Positions 1 to 9,160 are shown, counted from the stretch's first letter. The stretch: DNA of 64,000 nt from Hydrogenophaga sp. (GCF_011390835.1 NZ_JAABRQ010000010.1:53703-117702), one strand, 5' to 3'. The notes: generated by a model from the sequence alone, not told the origin. A program made the numbers and translations.

Positions 1-649
1 CGTCGGTCGTCTTCACCCGGCCCTGGTAGACCAGCGGCACGGTGGTGTGGCCCTCGGGCGCGGGCAGGATCACGGTGTGACCGGCTTTGAGCTGCACGTC
101 CCAGACCTGCATGGGCGTGAAGGTGCGCGCCGACCCGCGCTCGCCCTGGAACTCGCCGGCGATCAGGCGCACCGAGCCAGCGCCACCGGGCAGAGCGACC
201 GTGGGCGTCTGTGCGGCGGTGATCCCCTGGTAGCCAGGCGGCGCCATCTTCTCGCGCGCTGGCAGGTTCACCCACAGTTGCACCATGCGGAACAGCCCGC
301 CGACGCGGCCGAAAACCTCGCTGTGGAATTCCTCATGAACGATGCCCGAAGCGGCGGTCATCCACTGCACGTCGCCGGGGCCGATGGTGCCGCCACCGCC
401 GCTGGAGTCGCGGTGCGAGACCTCGCCGTCGTAGACGATGGTCACGGTCTCGAAGCCGCGGTGCGGGTGCGCGCCCACGCCACGGCGCTGGGTGGTCGGC
501 TCGAAGTTCATCGGGCCGCCATAGTCGAGCATGAGGAAGGGCGAAAACGCGGCGGGGTCGTCGTTGTACGAAAACAGCGTGCGCACCGGAAAGCCGTCGC
601 CGACCCAGTGGCCCTGGGTGTTGCGCTGGATGAAAGACACGGACTTCAT
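1..649 (-). CDS. Pirin family protein (3' end cut by window edge)
   Basis: Reading the minus strand from the ATG at 649 gives an open frame of 216 codons running off the window start. The translation begins MKSVSFIQRNTQGHWVGDGF and carries the pirin hallmarks of a bicupin: GVGAHPHRGFETVTIVYDGE with metal-binding histidines, then SGIVHEEFHSE. A GGAG ribosome site lies 7 bases upstream. Pirins are cytoplasmic Fe-binding cupins; some have quercetinase activity and others act as redox-sensitive cofactors, and nothing here decides which. Pirins are usually 230-300 residues, so most of the protein is present. The gene is divergent from the radical-SAM gene at 812, with a palindromic repeat between them. 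Confidence 0.9.
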   Translation of the reverse strand, partial: MKSVSFIQRNTQGHWVGDGFPVRTLFSYNDDPAAFSPFLMLDYGGPMNFEPTTQRRGVGAHPHRGFETVTIVYDGEVSHRDSSGGGGTIGPGDVQWMTAASGIVHEEFHSEVFGRVGGLFRMVQLWVNLPAREKMAPPGYQGITAAQTPTVALPGGAGSVRLIAGEFQGERGSARTFTPMQVWDVQLKAGHTVILPAPEGHTTVPLVYQGRVKTTD

Positions 650-730
650 CGGGAGTCTCCTTTGAAGGTCATTGTCGGCCGATCCCCAACACCCCGCCGA
701 AGCAAGGGAAGTTCACCAGCGCACGCCGAA

Positions 731-798
731 ACTCCGGCTTTGCCGGGCCGAGGGCGTGGTCCCCCTTGAGGGGACGCCGCAAGGCGGCGCTGGGGGGA
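731..798. repeat. Palindromic intergenic repeat, short copy
   Basis: The GC-rich segment contains TTTGCCGGGCC, then CCCCCTTGAGGGG, then GCCGCAAGGCGGC and a G run. The same building blocks recur in at least eight other intergenic gaps of this window. This copy separates two divergent genes and ends about 14 bases before the downstream start codon. Confidence 0.7.
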
Positions 799-811
799 GA
801 CAATCCACAGC

Positions 812-1846
812 ATGCAGATCGAATCCCTGCGTCAGCGCCTTCGCGCGCTGGGCGCCAACCCCCGCCACGAGCAGCGCGTGCTGCGCCTGTGGAGCCAGGC
901 TTTGTCGCAGACGGCGGGCCGGCGCCAGGTGCAACATTTCCTGCCCGCAGCGCTGGTGGCCGAGCTGCCCGCCATCGCCGGCGAACTGGCCAAGCTGGCC
1001 ACGCTGCACAGCGAGCACCCGGCCGAAGACGGCTCGGCGCGCCTGCTGGTGAAGCTGGCCGACGGGCAAATGGTCGAGAGCGTGCTACTGCCGCGCGGTG
1101 GCCTGTGCGTGTCCACCCAGGTGGGCTGCGCGGTGGGCTGCGTGTTCTGCATGACCGGCACCACCGGCCTGATCCGCCAGGTGGGCAGCGCCGAGATCGT
1201 GGCCCAGGTGGCGCTCGCTCGAACCAAGCGCCCGGTGAAAAAGGTCGTGTTCATGGGCATGGGCGAGCCCGCGCACAATCTGGACAACGTGATGGAAGCC
1301 ATCGACCTGCTGGGTACGGTGGGCAACATCGGCCACAAGAACCTGGTGTTCTCCACCGTCGGGGATCTGCGGGTGTTTGAGGCTCTGCCGGCTGCCCGTG
1401 TAAAACCGGCGCTAGCGCTGTCGCTGCACACCACGAAAGCCGATCTGCGCGAACGCCTGTTGCCTCGCGCGCCGCGCATCGCGCCAGACGAGCTGGTGGC
1501 GCTGGGCGAGACCTATGCCCGCGTCACCGACCACCCGATTCAGTACCAGTGGACGCTGCTCGACGGAATCAACGACGGCGATGACGAGGTGGAAGGCCTG
1601 GTGCGGTTGCTGCACGGCAAGTACGCCATCCTCAACCTGATTCCCTACAACACCGTGCCCGAGCTGCCGTTCACCCGCCCCAGCTGGGACAAGGCCGCCG
1701 ACCTGGCGCGCCGCCTGCACCGCCGCGGCATCCTGACCAAACTGCGTCAGTCTGCAGGGCAGGATGTGGATGGTGGTTGCGGCCAGCTGCGCGCGCGAGC
1801 TGAGATGCCAGCGCGGCGCTCCGTGCCCATCCGAGCCGAAGCCTGA
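812..1846 (+). CDS. RlmN/Cfr-family radical SAM RNA methyltransferase (paralogue)
   Basis: This 344-residue protein has the radical-SAM cluster motif CxxxCxxC at C106, C110 and C113 within STQVGCAVGCVFC. It also has the RlmN-type GMGEP motif and the second catalytic cysteine near residue 323 (GQDVDGGCGQL). Family enzymes methylate C2 or C8 of adenosines in 23S rRNA or tRNA by a radical mechanism that needs the C-terminal cysteine. The protein is shorter than canonical RlmN (about 380), and the housekeeping rlmN of Burkholderiales normally sits beside ndk, which is not here, so a second RlmN-like copy is likely. The exact target base cannot be read from sequence. It is not in an obvious operon. 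Confidence 0.88.
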   Translation: MQIESLRQRLRALGANPRHEQRVLRLWSQALSQTAGRRQVQHFLPAALVAELPAIAGELAKLATLHSEHPAEDGSARLLVKLADGQMVESVLLPRGGLCVSTQVGCAVGCVFCMTGTTGLIRQVGSAEIVAQVALARTKRPVKKVVFMGMGEPAHNLDNVMEAIDLLGTVGNIGHKNLVFSTVGDLRVFEALPAARVKPALALSLHTTKADLRERLLPRAPRIAPDELVALGETYARVTDHPIQYQWTLLDGINDGDDEVEGLVRLLHGKYAILNLIPYNTVPELPFTRPSWDKAADLARRLHRRGILTKLRQSAGQDVDGGCGQLRARAEMPARRSVPIRAEA

Positions 1847-1866
1847 GCGAGCGCTGTCTCAGCCGC

Positions 1867-3129
1867 TCAGTGCAGCGTCATCGGGTGTGAAGTGGTCTTG
1901 ACGCGCACCGTGGCCGCGCGCGGTTCGTAGGGCGCGGGCGCAGCTCCGCAGATGGCCGCGGCGATGGCTCGCGCCTGGCGGGCGATGGGTTCGATGTAGC
2001 GGCTGGCCTGCCCGTTCACCGTGATGCAGTCGCCCAGCGCGTGGATACCTTCTACGCTGGTGCCCAGGGTGGCCGCGTCCACCGCAATGCCCTGGTCCCA
2101 GGCCAGGCCCGCGCTCTCGGCCAGGCGCGACGGTGTGGCCAGGCCCGCAGCGGCGATCACCTGGTCGGCAGCGAAGCGCTGGCCGTCGGCTGTGGTCACG
2201 CGGTAGCGGCCGCCCAGCTCCTCCACCTGCGCCACCTGCACGCCGCCCACGAAACGGATGCTCAGGTCTTTCCACGCGTCGAGCAGTTGCGTGCCCGCCT
2301 GCTCGCTTTGCCAGCGCGCCAGCGGCTCGGGCTGCGTGTCCAGCAGGGTGATGCGGTGACCGCCCAGGGCCAGGTCGTTGGCCAGTTCGCTGCCGATCAG
2401 GCCGGCGCCGACGATGAGCAAGTCGCGTGGCGCATCGCCCAGCGCGGTACGCAGCTTCTGGTAGGCGGCTAGGTGGTTGACGCGCCAGCACAGCTCGGGT
2501 GGCAGGCTGGCGGGCAGGGCTGCGCGCGCGCCATGGGCCAGCACCAGACGGTCGTAGCGCAGGTTGCCGCGCGTGGTGCGCAGCGTGCGTGTGTCACTGC
2601 AGATGCGGGTGGCCTGGGTGTGAGGCAGCAGGCGAACACCGAGCCGCGCCGCGGCCGCCGCACCGCTCTCTTTCACCAACGTCTCAAGATCCAGATGGCG
2701 CGCCATTGCCACCGACAGCAGCGGTTTGTCGTACACGTCACCAGCGCAGGCGGTCACGAGGGAGATGGGCAGATCGGCGTCCAGCGCGCGAAGCGCCTCG
2801 GCGGTCTGCCAGCCGGCGCGACCCGCTCCCACGATCACCACGCCCGCGGGGCCGCCTCGCTTGGCCACGGCAGCGCTGGCTGGCGCGCGCGCGCGCAGCG
2901 CCTCCATCGAGGGGGCGGCGTAGGCGGTGAAGTCGGCCTTGGTCACGCCGCACAGCGGGCAGGCCCAGTCGTCCGGGATGTCGGCGAAGCGGGTACCGGG
3001 GGGCAGGCCACCATCGGGGTCGCCCAGTGCTTCGTCGTAGACGTAGCCGCAGGCTTCGCAGATGTAGGTCTCGAAGGGCGTCTGCGTGAGGGCCTGCACC
3101 GCGGAAGCCACCGTGGAGAGGGTGTTCAT
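1867..3129 (-). CDS. Rubredoxin fused to FAD-dependent rubredoxin reductase-like oxidoreductase
   Basis: The 420 residues fall into two domains. Residues 20-70 are a rubredoxin with the Fe(Cys)4 ligands C24, C27 (CEACGYVYD) and C57, C60 (CPLCG). Residues 94-420 are a pyridine-nucleotide-disulphide-type reductase with two dinucleotide motifs ([10 protein letters not shown] near 96 and [10 protein letters not shown] near 238) and the FAD motif GIHALGDC. Such a fusion would pass electrons from NAD(P)H through FAD to the one-electron rubredoxin iron. No AlkB-type hydroxylase lies nearby. Its start codon overlaps the stop of the flavoprotein gene by 4 bases (ATGA), implying coupled translation, so that flavoprotein or a peroxide/sulfur target is the best guess for electron acceptor. 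It is last in a four-gene minus-strand operon. Confidence 0.88.
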   Translation of the reverse strand: MNTLSTVASAVQALTQTPFETYICEACGYVYDEALGDPDGGLPPGTRFADIPDDWACPLCGVTKADFTAYAAPSMEALRARAPASAAVAKRGGPAGVVIVGAGRAGWQTAEALRALDADLPISLVTACAGDVYDKPLLSVAMARHLDLETLVKESGAAAAARLGVRLLPHTQATRICSDTRTLRTTRGNLRYDRLVLAHGARAALPASLPPELCWRVNHLAAYQKLRTALGDAPRDLLIVGAGLIGSELANDLALGGHRITLLDTQPEPLARWQSEQAGTQLLDAWKDLSIRFVGGVQVAQVEELGGRYRVTTADGQRFAADQVIAAAGLATPSRLAESAGLAWDQGIAVDAATLGTSVEGIHALGDCITVNGQASRYIEPIARQARAIAAAICGAAPAPYEPRAATVRVKTTSHPMTLH

Positions 3130-4274
3130 GCCGGCAGCACCTCGGCCGACAGGCGCGCGATTTCGCTGCGCAGGTGCTTGATCGCCGGCGTGACGATGGC
3201 CACGAAGTGCGATTCGCGCACGCGGCGCTGCACCGCCGAGCTCATCAGGTAACCGCGCGCGCCCTGGTGCAGGAGCGCCGATTGCGCCGCGCGCAGCGAG
3301 AGCTCGGCACCGTGGGCGCGCGCATCGAGGACGTCGATGAAAAACTCTACCGATGGGTTGAAGGGGGTCTCGGCCAGCTTCATCACACGAGCGGTGAGCG
3401 CGTCCAGCTCGGACTGCAGCGTGTCAGGCCGGTCTTCCAGGAACTGGTTCACATGACCCAGCTGGTCTTCCACTGCCCACATCGAATCGATAGCCGCCTG
3501 CGTCACGCCCACCGCCATGCCGCACTGGAGCATGACGAAGGCGCTGCGGATGCGCGCAATGAAAGGCTTGGCCGGATCGGCCATGATCTCGCCCGCGCCG
3601 ATGAAATGGTTCTTGAGCCGCAGCGCGTAGGTGCCCGTGCCTTCCATGGCCGAGAAGCTCGGGCAGTCGGGCAGTTCCACGCCCTGGCCGTTGCAGCGCA
3701 GCAGGAACATCACTTCGCGCACCACGTTGCCGTCGGCATCGACCACGCCGGCCAGCGCGCCGCACACGTGGTCCGGGCCCAGGTTGCTCACCCAGGGCAA
3801 GGTGCCGCTGACCGAAAAACCGCCCTCCACGGGCGTGGCCTTGAGCAACAAGGTTTCGATCTTGGCGTAACTCTTCATCGGGTTGGACATGGCCGTGCCG
3901 CCCAGCACCTCGCCGCGCGCCAGCGCCAGCAGGTCGTCGCCGGCCAGCGCCTGGTTGCCTGAAGCCTGCATGTACAGGCCACACACGGCCTGGCACCACA
4001 TCATGAAGCCGGTAGCGCCGCAGACCTGCGACACCTCGGCCATGGCGCGGATCGCCAGGCCAAAATCACCGCGACCGGCGGGGGCATCCAAATGCGCGCT
4101 CATGGCCCCGAGCGCAGCCAGTTGCTGCATCTCGGAGCGCGGGTAATAACCCGTGCGATCAATCGACTCGACCACCGCCGCCAGCGGCCCGCGGGCCACC
4201 TCGCGCACTGCAGCCAGCAGCTGCTCGGCCGCCGCTTCGTGGCCCAGTTCGGGAGGCAAGTCTTTCGGGTTCAT
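3126..4274 (-). CDS. Acyl-CoA dehydrogenase-fold flavoprotein, possibly a group D monooxygenase-like enzyme
   Basis: The 382 residues have the all-alpha/beta-barrel acyl-CoA dehydrogenase (ACAD) layout: a helical N-terminus, a middle barrel segment ([14 protein letters not shown], then VSGT-type strands) and a C-terminal helical bundle ending [20 protein letters not shown]. Where classical ACADs carry the catalytic glutamate in an EGT-like loop, this protein reads AIVTPAIKH (about 361-364). That resembles flavin-dependent monooxygenases of the DszC/SfnC type rather than dehydrogenases. Residue-level alignment is by eye. It sits between osmC-like and rubredoxin-fusion genes with a 4-base overlap to the latter. 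An oxygenase or oxidase acting on a sulfur or organic substrate is possible; the substrate is unknown. Confidence 0.8.
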   Translation of the reverse strand: MNPKDLPPELGHEAAAEQLLAAVREVARGPLAAVVESIDRTGYYPRSEMQQLAALGAMSAHLDAPAGRGDFGLAIRAMAEVSQVCGATGFMMWCQAVCGLYMQASGNQALAGDDLLALARGEVLGGTAMSNPMKSYAKIETLLLKATPVEGGFSVSGTLPWVSNLGPDHVCGALAGVVDADGNVVREVMFLLRCNGQGVELPDCPSFSAMEGTGTYALRLKNHFIGAGEIMADPAKPFIARIRSAFVMLQCGMAVGVTQAAIDSMWAVEDQLGHVNQFLEDRPDTLQSELDALTARVMKLAETPFNPSVEFFIDVLDARAHGAELSLRAAQSALLHQGARGYLMSSAVQRRVRESHFVAIVTPAIKHLRSEIARLSAEVLPA

Positions 4275-4321
4275 GGTGTGTCCTTGCTTGGCGGTTCAGG
4301 GTGCGCGGTTCGGCAGAAGGC

Positions 4322-4885
4322 TCACGCCGCCATCTCGATCGAGAACGGAATCGGGTTGCGCATCGAATTGGCCACCGGTGAATAGAAATTTGCGTGCTGC
4401 ACGATCTCGTCCAGAACCTCGCGCGGCGCATCGCCCTCCACCAGCACCTTCACGCGAATCGCCTGAAAGCCCATCTCGGGTGGCGTCTTGTCCAGCGCGC
4501 CACCGGCGCCCCAGGCGGCGGGGTTGCCTATGTCGCCCTCCAGAAACACCTCGAGCTTGCTCAGCTTCACGCCTTTCCAGGTCGCCACCGCGGTCACGCC
4601 CACGGCGATGCAGCCGCCCAGGCCCGAGAGCACGATCTCACCCGGCGCCGGTGCGGTGTCTTCGCCGAACAGGTGCAGCGGTTCGTCCACCACCACCGGC
4701 GCGTGGTTACCCACGTAAGACAGCGAGCGGTACTGGCCCTCCATCACGGTGTGGACCTTGTTGGTGCCCCTTGAACCAGGGTTGGCCTTGCCCTTGGCGG
4801 CGAAGGCGGCCAAGCCGGCTGCGTCGATGGGACGCAGGTGGGTCTTGATCGTGGTGGTGGCTTCGGGGGTGGCGATGTCGGACAT
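4322..4885 (-). CDS. OsmC-family protein with a single cysteine
   Basis: The 187-residue protein has the OsmC/Ohr fold signature APGEIVLSGLGGCIAVGVTAVA, with the peroxidatic-type cysteine at C92, and the family ending HANFYSPVANSMRNPIPF. Canonical OsmC and Ohr reduce hydroperoxides with two cysteines. Here the second position is a SPVA segment with no cysteine, and C92 is the only cysteine in the protein. It could therefore work with an external thiol, or handle sulfane sulfur from the neighbouring rhodanese. It lies 47 bases downstream of the flavoprotein's upstream boundary and 54 bases after the rhodanese gene, on the same strand, consistent with one operon. Confidence 0.87.
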   Translation of the reverse strand: MSDIATPEATTTIKTHLRPIDAAGLAAFAAKGKANPGSRGTNKVHTVMEGQYRSLSYVGNHAPVVVDEPLHLFGEDTAPAPGEIVLSGLGGCIAVGVTAVATWKGVKLSKLEVFLEGDIGNPAAWGAGGALDKTPPEMGFQAIRVKVLVEGDAPREVLDEIVQHANFYSPVANSMRNPIPFSIEMAA

Positions 4886-4939
4886 GGTGTCTCCGGGTTG
4901 CGGGGTGAAAAAACGGGTTGATGGGGGTTGTCGGAAGGC

Positions 4940-5830
4940 TCAGGCGGCCATGGCCAGTGCAGGCTTGCTGCTGGTCTTTGCCACCGGCAGGCCGGTCTCG
5001 ATCGGCAGGCTGTCGTCGCGCGACCATTCGTTCCATGAGCCGAAGTACATGCGCACGTCGTCAAAGCCCGCTTGCTTCAGCGCCAGAAAGGTGTTGGAGG
5101 CCCGCGCGCCCTTGAAGCAGTACAGGTAGACCGTGTCTTGCGGCGCGATACCGGCCGTGGCGCACTCGGCGCGCACCTCGTCCGGCGTCTTGAACACCGC
5201 GCCTTGTGGCGACGGTTTCATGAAGCGGTACCACTCGATCCACACCGCGCCGGGCAGGCGACCCTTGCGCGGCGCGAAGTCCTTGCCATAGGGTGACGAG
5301 CTGTCGCCAATCCACTCGTCCACATCGCGCACATCGAGCAGCACGGTGCCCGTGCCCAGCGCGGCCTGCACGTCGGCCTGGGTCAGCATCACATCGTTCA
5401 TGGTCAGCTCGGGGAATGTGGCCGGCGTGGGCGTGGCCGCTTCAGTGGAAACCGGCAGGCTAGCGGCGATCCAGGCGCTGAAACCGCCGTTGAGCACCTT
5501 AATCTTGGGGTAGCCCAGCCAGGTGAGCAGGTAGTAGCCGCGGCACGACTGGCCGTAGCCGCTGTGCATGGCGTCTTCGTAAAACACGGCCGTTTCCTTG
5601 CCCGACAAGCCCGCCGCCCCCAACGCGCTGGCGAAGGTGTCTTTCAGTTCCTTCAAGCCTTCGGGCGTGGACGTGGCCAGAAAGGTGAACACCTCTCGCA
5701 GGTTCACCGCGCCGGGAATGTGGCCGGCGGCAAAGGTGTCGGCGTCGCGCGTGTCGATCACCACCACGGGTTCGGTGGCTTGCAGTGTGTTCAGTTGATC
5801 GGGTGCGATCAGGACGGCAGAGATGCTCAT
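4940..5830 (-). CDS. Tandem-domain rhodanese (sulfurtransferase)
   Basis: Two rhodanese domains are visible: residues 1-130 (VVVIDTRDADTFAAGHIPGAVN) and 145-285 (VLLDVRDVDEWIG). The C-terminal domain has the active-site loop CFKGARAS with Cys at about 238. Family members move sulfane sulfur from thiosulfate or 3-mercaptopyruvate to thiol or cyanide acceptors; the CxxGxRA loop is closer to thiosulfate-type enzymes, but this is not decisive. I chose the ATG at 5830 (MSISAVLIAP, GAGG eight bases upstream) over a longer frame from 5896, giving 296 residues, normal for the family. It is first in the four-gene operon running to 1867. A 35-bp palindrome lies 176 bases upstream. Confidence 0.9.
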   Translation of the reverse strand: MSISAVLIAPDQLNTLQATEPVVVIDTRDADTFAAGHIPGAVNLREVFTFLATSTPEGLKELKDTFASALGAAGLSGKETAVFYEDAMHSGYGQSCRGYYLLTWLGYPKIKVLNGGFSAWIAASLPVSTEAATPTPATFPELTMNDVMLTQADVQAALGTGTVLLDVRDVDEWIGDSSSPYGKDFAPRKGRLPGAVWIEWYRFMKPSPQGAVFKTPDEVRAECATAGIAPQDTVYLYCFKGARASNTFLALKQAGFDDVRMYFGSWNEWSRDDSLPIETGLPVAKTSSKPALAMAA

Positions 5831-6263
5831 GGGGAACCTCGCAAGACAGAGGGCGGGCGAAATGGCCTGCAATTTGTTTTGCAACTGCCGTGCCAACGCG
5901 GCGAGACACTGCGATGCACCTTGCGAATGGACGCAAGTGCTTGCTGCAGTTGGGTTTTTCCGCGCGCAGGCGAAGCGCCGGGGTCAGCGGCTTGCCGCTT
6001 CAGGGCGCCACTGTGTCGACACAATGTCGACACAGTGGCGAGGGGCTGGGGCGCTCAGTCTGGGCCCGTCCAGGTTTGCGGGTGGCCCGGAACTGGAGCC
6101 TCCGTTTTCGACCCCTTGCTGTCGTCGGAGCCTGCGCCAAGCCTTTATCGAACGCGCTCCTGCACCGGACAAGAAAATTCCTGAATCGCTTGCTCGGTGG
6201 CACGCGGTTACACGGGGATCGAAAGCACGCCCTAAAATCTCCGCTTTAACTACTGAGCTTCAG
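5831..6263. other. 433-base divergent intergenic region
   Basis: This gap separates the minus-strand rhodanese operon from the plus-strand SWIB gene and must hold both promoters. Its one outstanding feature is the palindrome at 6006-6040. I see no convincing ORF, since the overlapping frames lack any recognisable protein pattern. No clear -35/-10 pair stood out on either strand. Confidence 0.6.
6006..6040. promoter_or_regulatory. Perfect 35-bp palindrome, putative operator with two TGTCGACA cores
   Basis: Two perfect 16-base arms (CGCCACTGTGTCGACA and its reverse complement) flank the three-base spacer CAA. Each arm ends in TGTCGACA, itself a palindrome, so the site reads TGTCGACA-N3-TGTCGACA at the centre. 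Nothing resembling a T-run follows, so an intrinsic terminator is unlikely. It lies between two divergently transcribed genes, where a dimeric or tetrameric repressor would bind. A further TGTCGACAC occurs at 6661-6669. The binding protein is unknown. Confidence 0.6.
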
Positions 6264-6521
6264 ATGACCACTGCCAAAAAGCAAACCGCATTCAACCGTG
6301 CCCTCACCCCCAGTGCCGAACTGGCCGCAGTGATCGGTGCAACGCCACAACCCCGTACCGAAGTTGTGAAGCTGATGTGGGAGTACATCAAGGCCAACAA
6401 CCTGCAGAACCCGAAGAACAAGCGAAACATCTTGGCAGACGCTAAGCTCAAGGCGGTCTTCGGAAAAGATGAAGTCACCATGTTCGAGATGACCGGGCTG
6501 GTGGGCAAGCACCTGAGCTGA
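6264..6521 (+). CDS. SWIB/MDM2-domain protein
   Basis: This small basic protein of 85 residues is almost entirely a SWIB domain: LAAVIGATPQPRTEVVKLMW, YIKANNLQNPKNKRNI and VTMFEMTGLVGKHLS are the family signature blocks. SWIB domains are best known from eukaryotic chromatin remodellers and chlamydial topoisomerase fusions. Free-standing bacterial copies are common in Burkholderiales and are presumed nucleoid- or DNA-associated, with no established role. The ATG at 6264 was chosen because the domain starts directly behind it; the ribosome site is weak. The longer in-frame extension upstream runs through the palindrome and looks non-coding. Confidence 0.88.
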   Translation: MTTAKKQTAFNRALTPSAELAAVIGATPQPRTEVVKLMWEYIKANNLQNPKNKRNILADAKLKAVFGKDEVTMFEMTGLVGKHLS

Positions 6522-6950
6522 CTGGGAACCACGTAGCCCAACTCTCGTGCTCTGGCGCCGAGAGTCGAGCGACAGAAGTCTCCCGTGTGCGGTGCTTCAA
6601 CTGAAGCGCCCACCGAGCTTGATAGATCGCTCTTGGGCGGTACCTCCCTCTCGCGGTCAATGTCGACACTGGCCATCCGATCCGGTCAGGGTTGAGCGGC
6701 CGTTCTCTGAGGCTGCGAGATCACCCTGTCGAGCTGATGCAGACTATCCAGCACATTCCTCAAAGCAGTCACTCAACGCTACAAATCCACAGCACAGTGG
6801 ACGAAGATCTTTTTGGTCTGCTGTCTGTGACAGCCGTGGCTCACCTTGTTTAATGATCGGGATTGTGGGTACCCTACATGATTCCGTTTAAATCAAAGGA
6901 AGGCCGCACGGCCAGCGTTTCCCCGTCAATCAACCGTGAAGGAGACATTC
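6522..6950. other. 429-base gap, no recognisable gene
   Basis: The base composition is less GC-rich than the flanks. The only ORF of note (114 codons from 6547) has no recognisable pattern and scrambled composition. The segment holds a third TGTCGACAC at 6661-6669 and, at its end, an AAGGAG ribosome site serving the gene at 6951. It may be decayed sequence. Confidence 0.5.
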
Positions 6951-7346
6951 ATGGAGCACAGGAAGGCAGTACTTCTCATTGGCTGGAATCCAGAGGTTGA
7001 TGACTACAGCAAGTGGCCAGGACTGACGCCAGAAAAACCGCGCGCCGCGCTTGATAGTGACCGAGCCAAGTTGGAAGCCGCTGGCTACGACGCATAGCTC
7101 GGATTGATCGATAGCGCGGAAACGGCAGCTGCGTTGCTCAAGGCTATGCTGACGGAGAAGGACCGAGATTGCGTTCTGATCGGCGCCGGGGTACGAACGG
7201 TTCCCGAGTACCTTCACCTCTTCGAGAATTTGGTCAACACTTTCCATGAGTACGCGCCCAAGGCCAGGGTCTGCTTCAACGGCGGGCCGTTTGACTCAGT
7301 GGCAGCTGTGCAAAGGTGGGTCAATCCTGGCACCGAAGCCAAATAA
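6951..7346 (+). pseudogene. Conserved hypothetical protein interrupted by an in-frame UAG
   Basis: A strong ribosome site (AAGGAG) precedes ATG at 6951. The frame reads MEHRKAVLLIGWNPEVDDYS and continues through WPGLTPEKPRAAL to GYDA, then meets TAG at 7095-7097. The same frame continues as LGLIDSAETAAALLKAML through VLIGAGVRTVPEYLHLFE to the TAA at 7344-7346. Both halves together give a coherent protein of about 131 residues of a small uncharacterised family (recognised from memory of the motif WPGLTPEK and GAGVRT). One C-to-T change (CAG to TAG) would explain the break. Either the gene is a recent pseudogene or it makes a 48-residue fragment. Surrounding gaps look decayed, which favours loss. 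Confidence 0.75.
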
Positions 7347-7469
7347 GTCCAAGGGCCGCCACGTTGTCGCAACGAGTGCAGCCTAGCCCCTCGCTGAACC
7401 GGAGCGACAGCTTTCCCGTTTGAGCACTGGCCGCTCCTGACCGAAAGCCGACTCGCTCGCGTTCACCCC

Positions 7470-9092
7470 CTACCGCAACCCCGCCTTGCGCAGTCGGTAA
7501 CTGAACTGCCGCAGCGTGAGCCCCAGGCTTTGCGCTGCTCGGGTCTGGTTGCCCTGGTGGCGCTGCAGCGTGTCCTTCAACACCTGCGCGCTATGGGAGT
7601 TCGCGCTCTGGTAATCGCGAACGTTGCTGGGCGCGCTGGACAGGTCAGGGTCCATCGGGCCGGACAGGGTGGGTGACTCGTCCACAGGCATGAACCGCTC
7701 CAGAGCCACGGCGCTCACCATGGCGTGATCGGCCAGCAGCACCAGGCGCTCTATCAGGTTGCCCAGCTCGCGGATGTTGCCGGGCCAGGCGTGCGCTTCC
7801 AGCCGAGCCAGGGCATCGGGCGCGAGGTAGACGTTGCGCTGGTGCGCCTGGTTGGCGCGGCTCACGAAATGCAGCGCGAGCGCGCGCACGTCTTCGCGCC
7901 GCTCGCGCAGGCTGGGCAGGCGGATCGGGATCACGTTGAGGCGGTAGTACAGGTCTTGCCGGAAACGGCCGACCTGTACTTCGTGACTGAGCTCGCGGTT
8001 GGTGGCAGCGACCAGGCGCACATCGGCCCGAATCTCGCGCGTGCCGCCCAGGCGAACCAGCGTGCCTTCCTGCAAGGTGCGCAGCAACTTGGCCTGCAAA
8101 GCCAGGGGCAGCTCACCGATTTCGTCGAGAAACAAGGTGCCGCCTTCGGCTTGCTCGAACCAGCCGGTGCGCGCGGTGGCAGCGCCGGTGAAGGCGCCGC
8201 GCTCGTGGCCAAACAGCTCGGACTCAAAGAGCGTCTCCGGGATGGCCGAGCAGTTGACTTTGATGAACGGGCGGTCGCGCCGGCCACTCGCCAGATGCAC
8301 GGCGCGCGCAAACAGCTCCTTGCCCGTACCCGACTCGCCCAGCAGCAAGACGGTGGCCTGCGACTGCGACACGCGCTCCAGCTCGCCCAATGCCTGCAAC
8401 AGCGCCGGGGAGCTTCCGATCAGCCCGTAGCGCGCCGTTCGGGTGTCCAGCGCGCGCGACAAAGCTTCGTTGCGTGCCTCCAGCTGGCGCGTCTGCTCGG
8501 CCACCAGTTGCTCGAGCTGCAGCAGTTGGCCAGCCAGCGTGGCCAGGATGCGCAGCAGCGCCAGATCGTCGTTCAGATGCCGCTGGCGGCTGCGGATGCG
8601 GTGGCAACCCAGCACGCCCACGGTGGCGCCGTTGACGGCGATCGGCAGCGCGATGAAGGCCACGGTTTCCGGCGGCAGTTGGACGCGCCGTACGCTGCGA
8701 AACAGAAACAGCGGCTCGGCGTCCACGTCCTGCACGATGGCAGGCAGGCCGCTGGCCAGCACGCGGCCGGTGATGCCCTCTCCCCAGGCGAACACACCGC
8801 GCGCCACCTCGTCGGGGTTGAGGCCGTAGGCGTGGCGCACCGAAGCCGTGCGCGCCCCGCCGCCAGCGCCGGCCTCGTCGGCCAGCACCATGCGCCCGCG
8901 GTTCAGACCGAGCAGCTCGCTCATCAGGTGCAGCATTTCGCGAAACACCAGGCCGGGCGCCAGACTGCGCCCCACCAGCTTCATCACCTCGCGCATCAGC
9001 AGCAGCTCCTGGGCGCGCCAGTCGGTGCCCGGTGGCGGGGCGGATTCGGAGGCTGGTGTGATCTGGGGCATGGGGCCAGTGCAAGCAAACAT
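7470..9092 (-). CDS. NifA-like sigma-54-dependent transcriptional activator
   Basis: The 540 residues contain, in order, a GAF sensor domain (about 30-195), an AAA+ sigma-54 interaction domain (about 220-450) and a Fis-type helix-turn-helix at the C-terminus ([20 protein letters not shown]). The AAA+ domain has Walker A GESGTGKE, the sigma-54 contact loop GAFTGA and Walker [10 protein letters not shown]. Architecture and HTH resemble NifA, but the Cys-x4-Cys oxygen-sensing linker is absent and no nif genes are near, so a different target is likely. An alternative ATG lies at 9071; neither start has a good ribosome site. It is divergent from metH, and its regulon cannot be told from this window. 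Confidence 0.9.
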   Translation of the reverse strand: MFACTGPMPQITPASESAPPPGTDWRAQELLLMREVMKLVGRSLAPGLVFREMLHLMSELLGLNRGRMVLADEAGAGGGARTASVRHAYGLNPDEVARGVFAWGEGITGRVLASGLPAIVQDVDAEPLFLFRSVRRVQLPPETVAFIALPIAVNGATVGVLGCHRIRSRQRHLNDDLALLRILATLAGQLLQLEQLVAEQTRQLEARNEALSRALDTRTARYGLIGSSPALLQALGELERVSQSQATVLLLGESGTGKELFARAVHLASGRRDRPFIKVNCSAIPETLFESELFGHERGAFTGAATARTGWFEQAEGGTLFLDEIGELPLALQAKLLRTLQEGTLVRLGGTREIRADVRLVAATNRELSHEVQVGRFRQDLYYRLNVIPIRLPSLRERREDVRALALHFVSRANQAHQRNVYLAPDALARLEAHAWPGNIRELGNLIERLVLLADHAMVSAVALERFMPVDESPTLSGPMDPDLSSAPSNVRDYQSANSHSAQVLKDTLQRHQGNQTRAAQSLGLTLRQFSYRLRKAGLR

Positions 9093-9160
9093 TGCACCAA
9101 GCCAGGGCTTGAGGCTGGCAAAGCAGAAGCCGCCAACGGTCCCCCGTTAAAATGAGGGCC

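Noticed and set aside
6547..6891. 114-codon ORF between the SWIB gene and the amber-split gene
   Set aside because: No ribosome site, scrambled composition and no recognisable pattern.
7725..9155. 476-codon plus-strand ORF across the NifA-like gene
   Set aside because: Gln/Ala/Arg-rich shadow frame; the minus-strand AAA+ motifs decide the coding strand.
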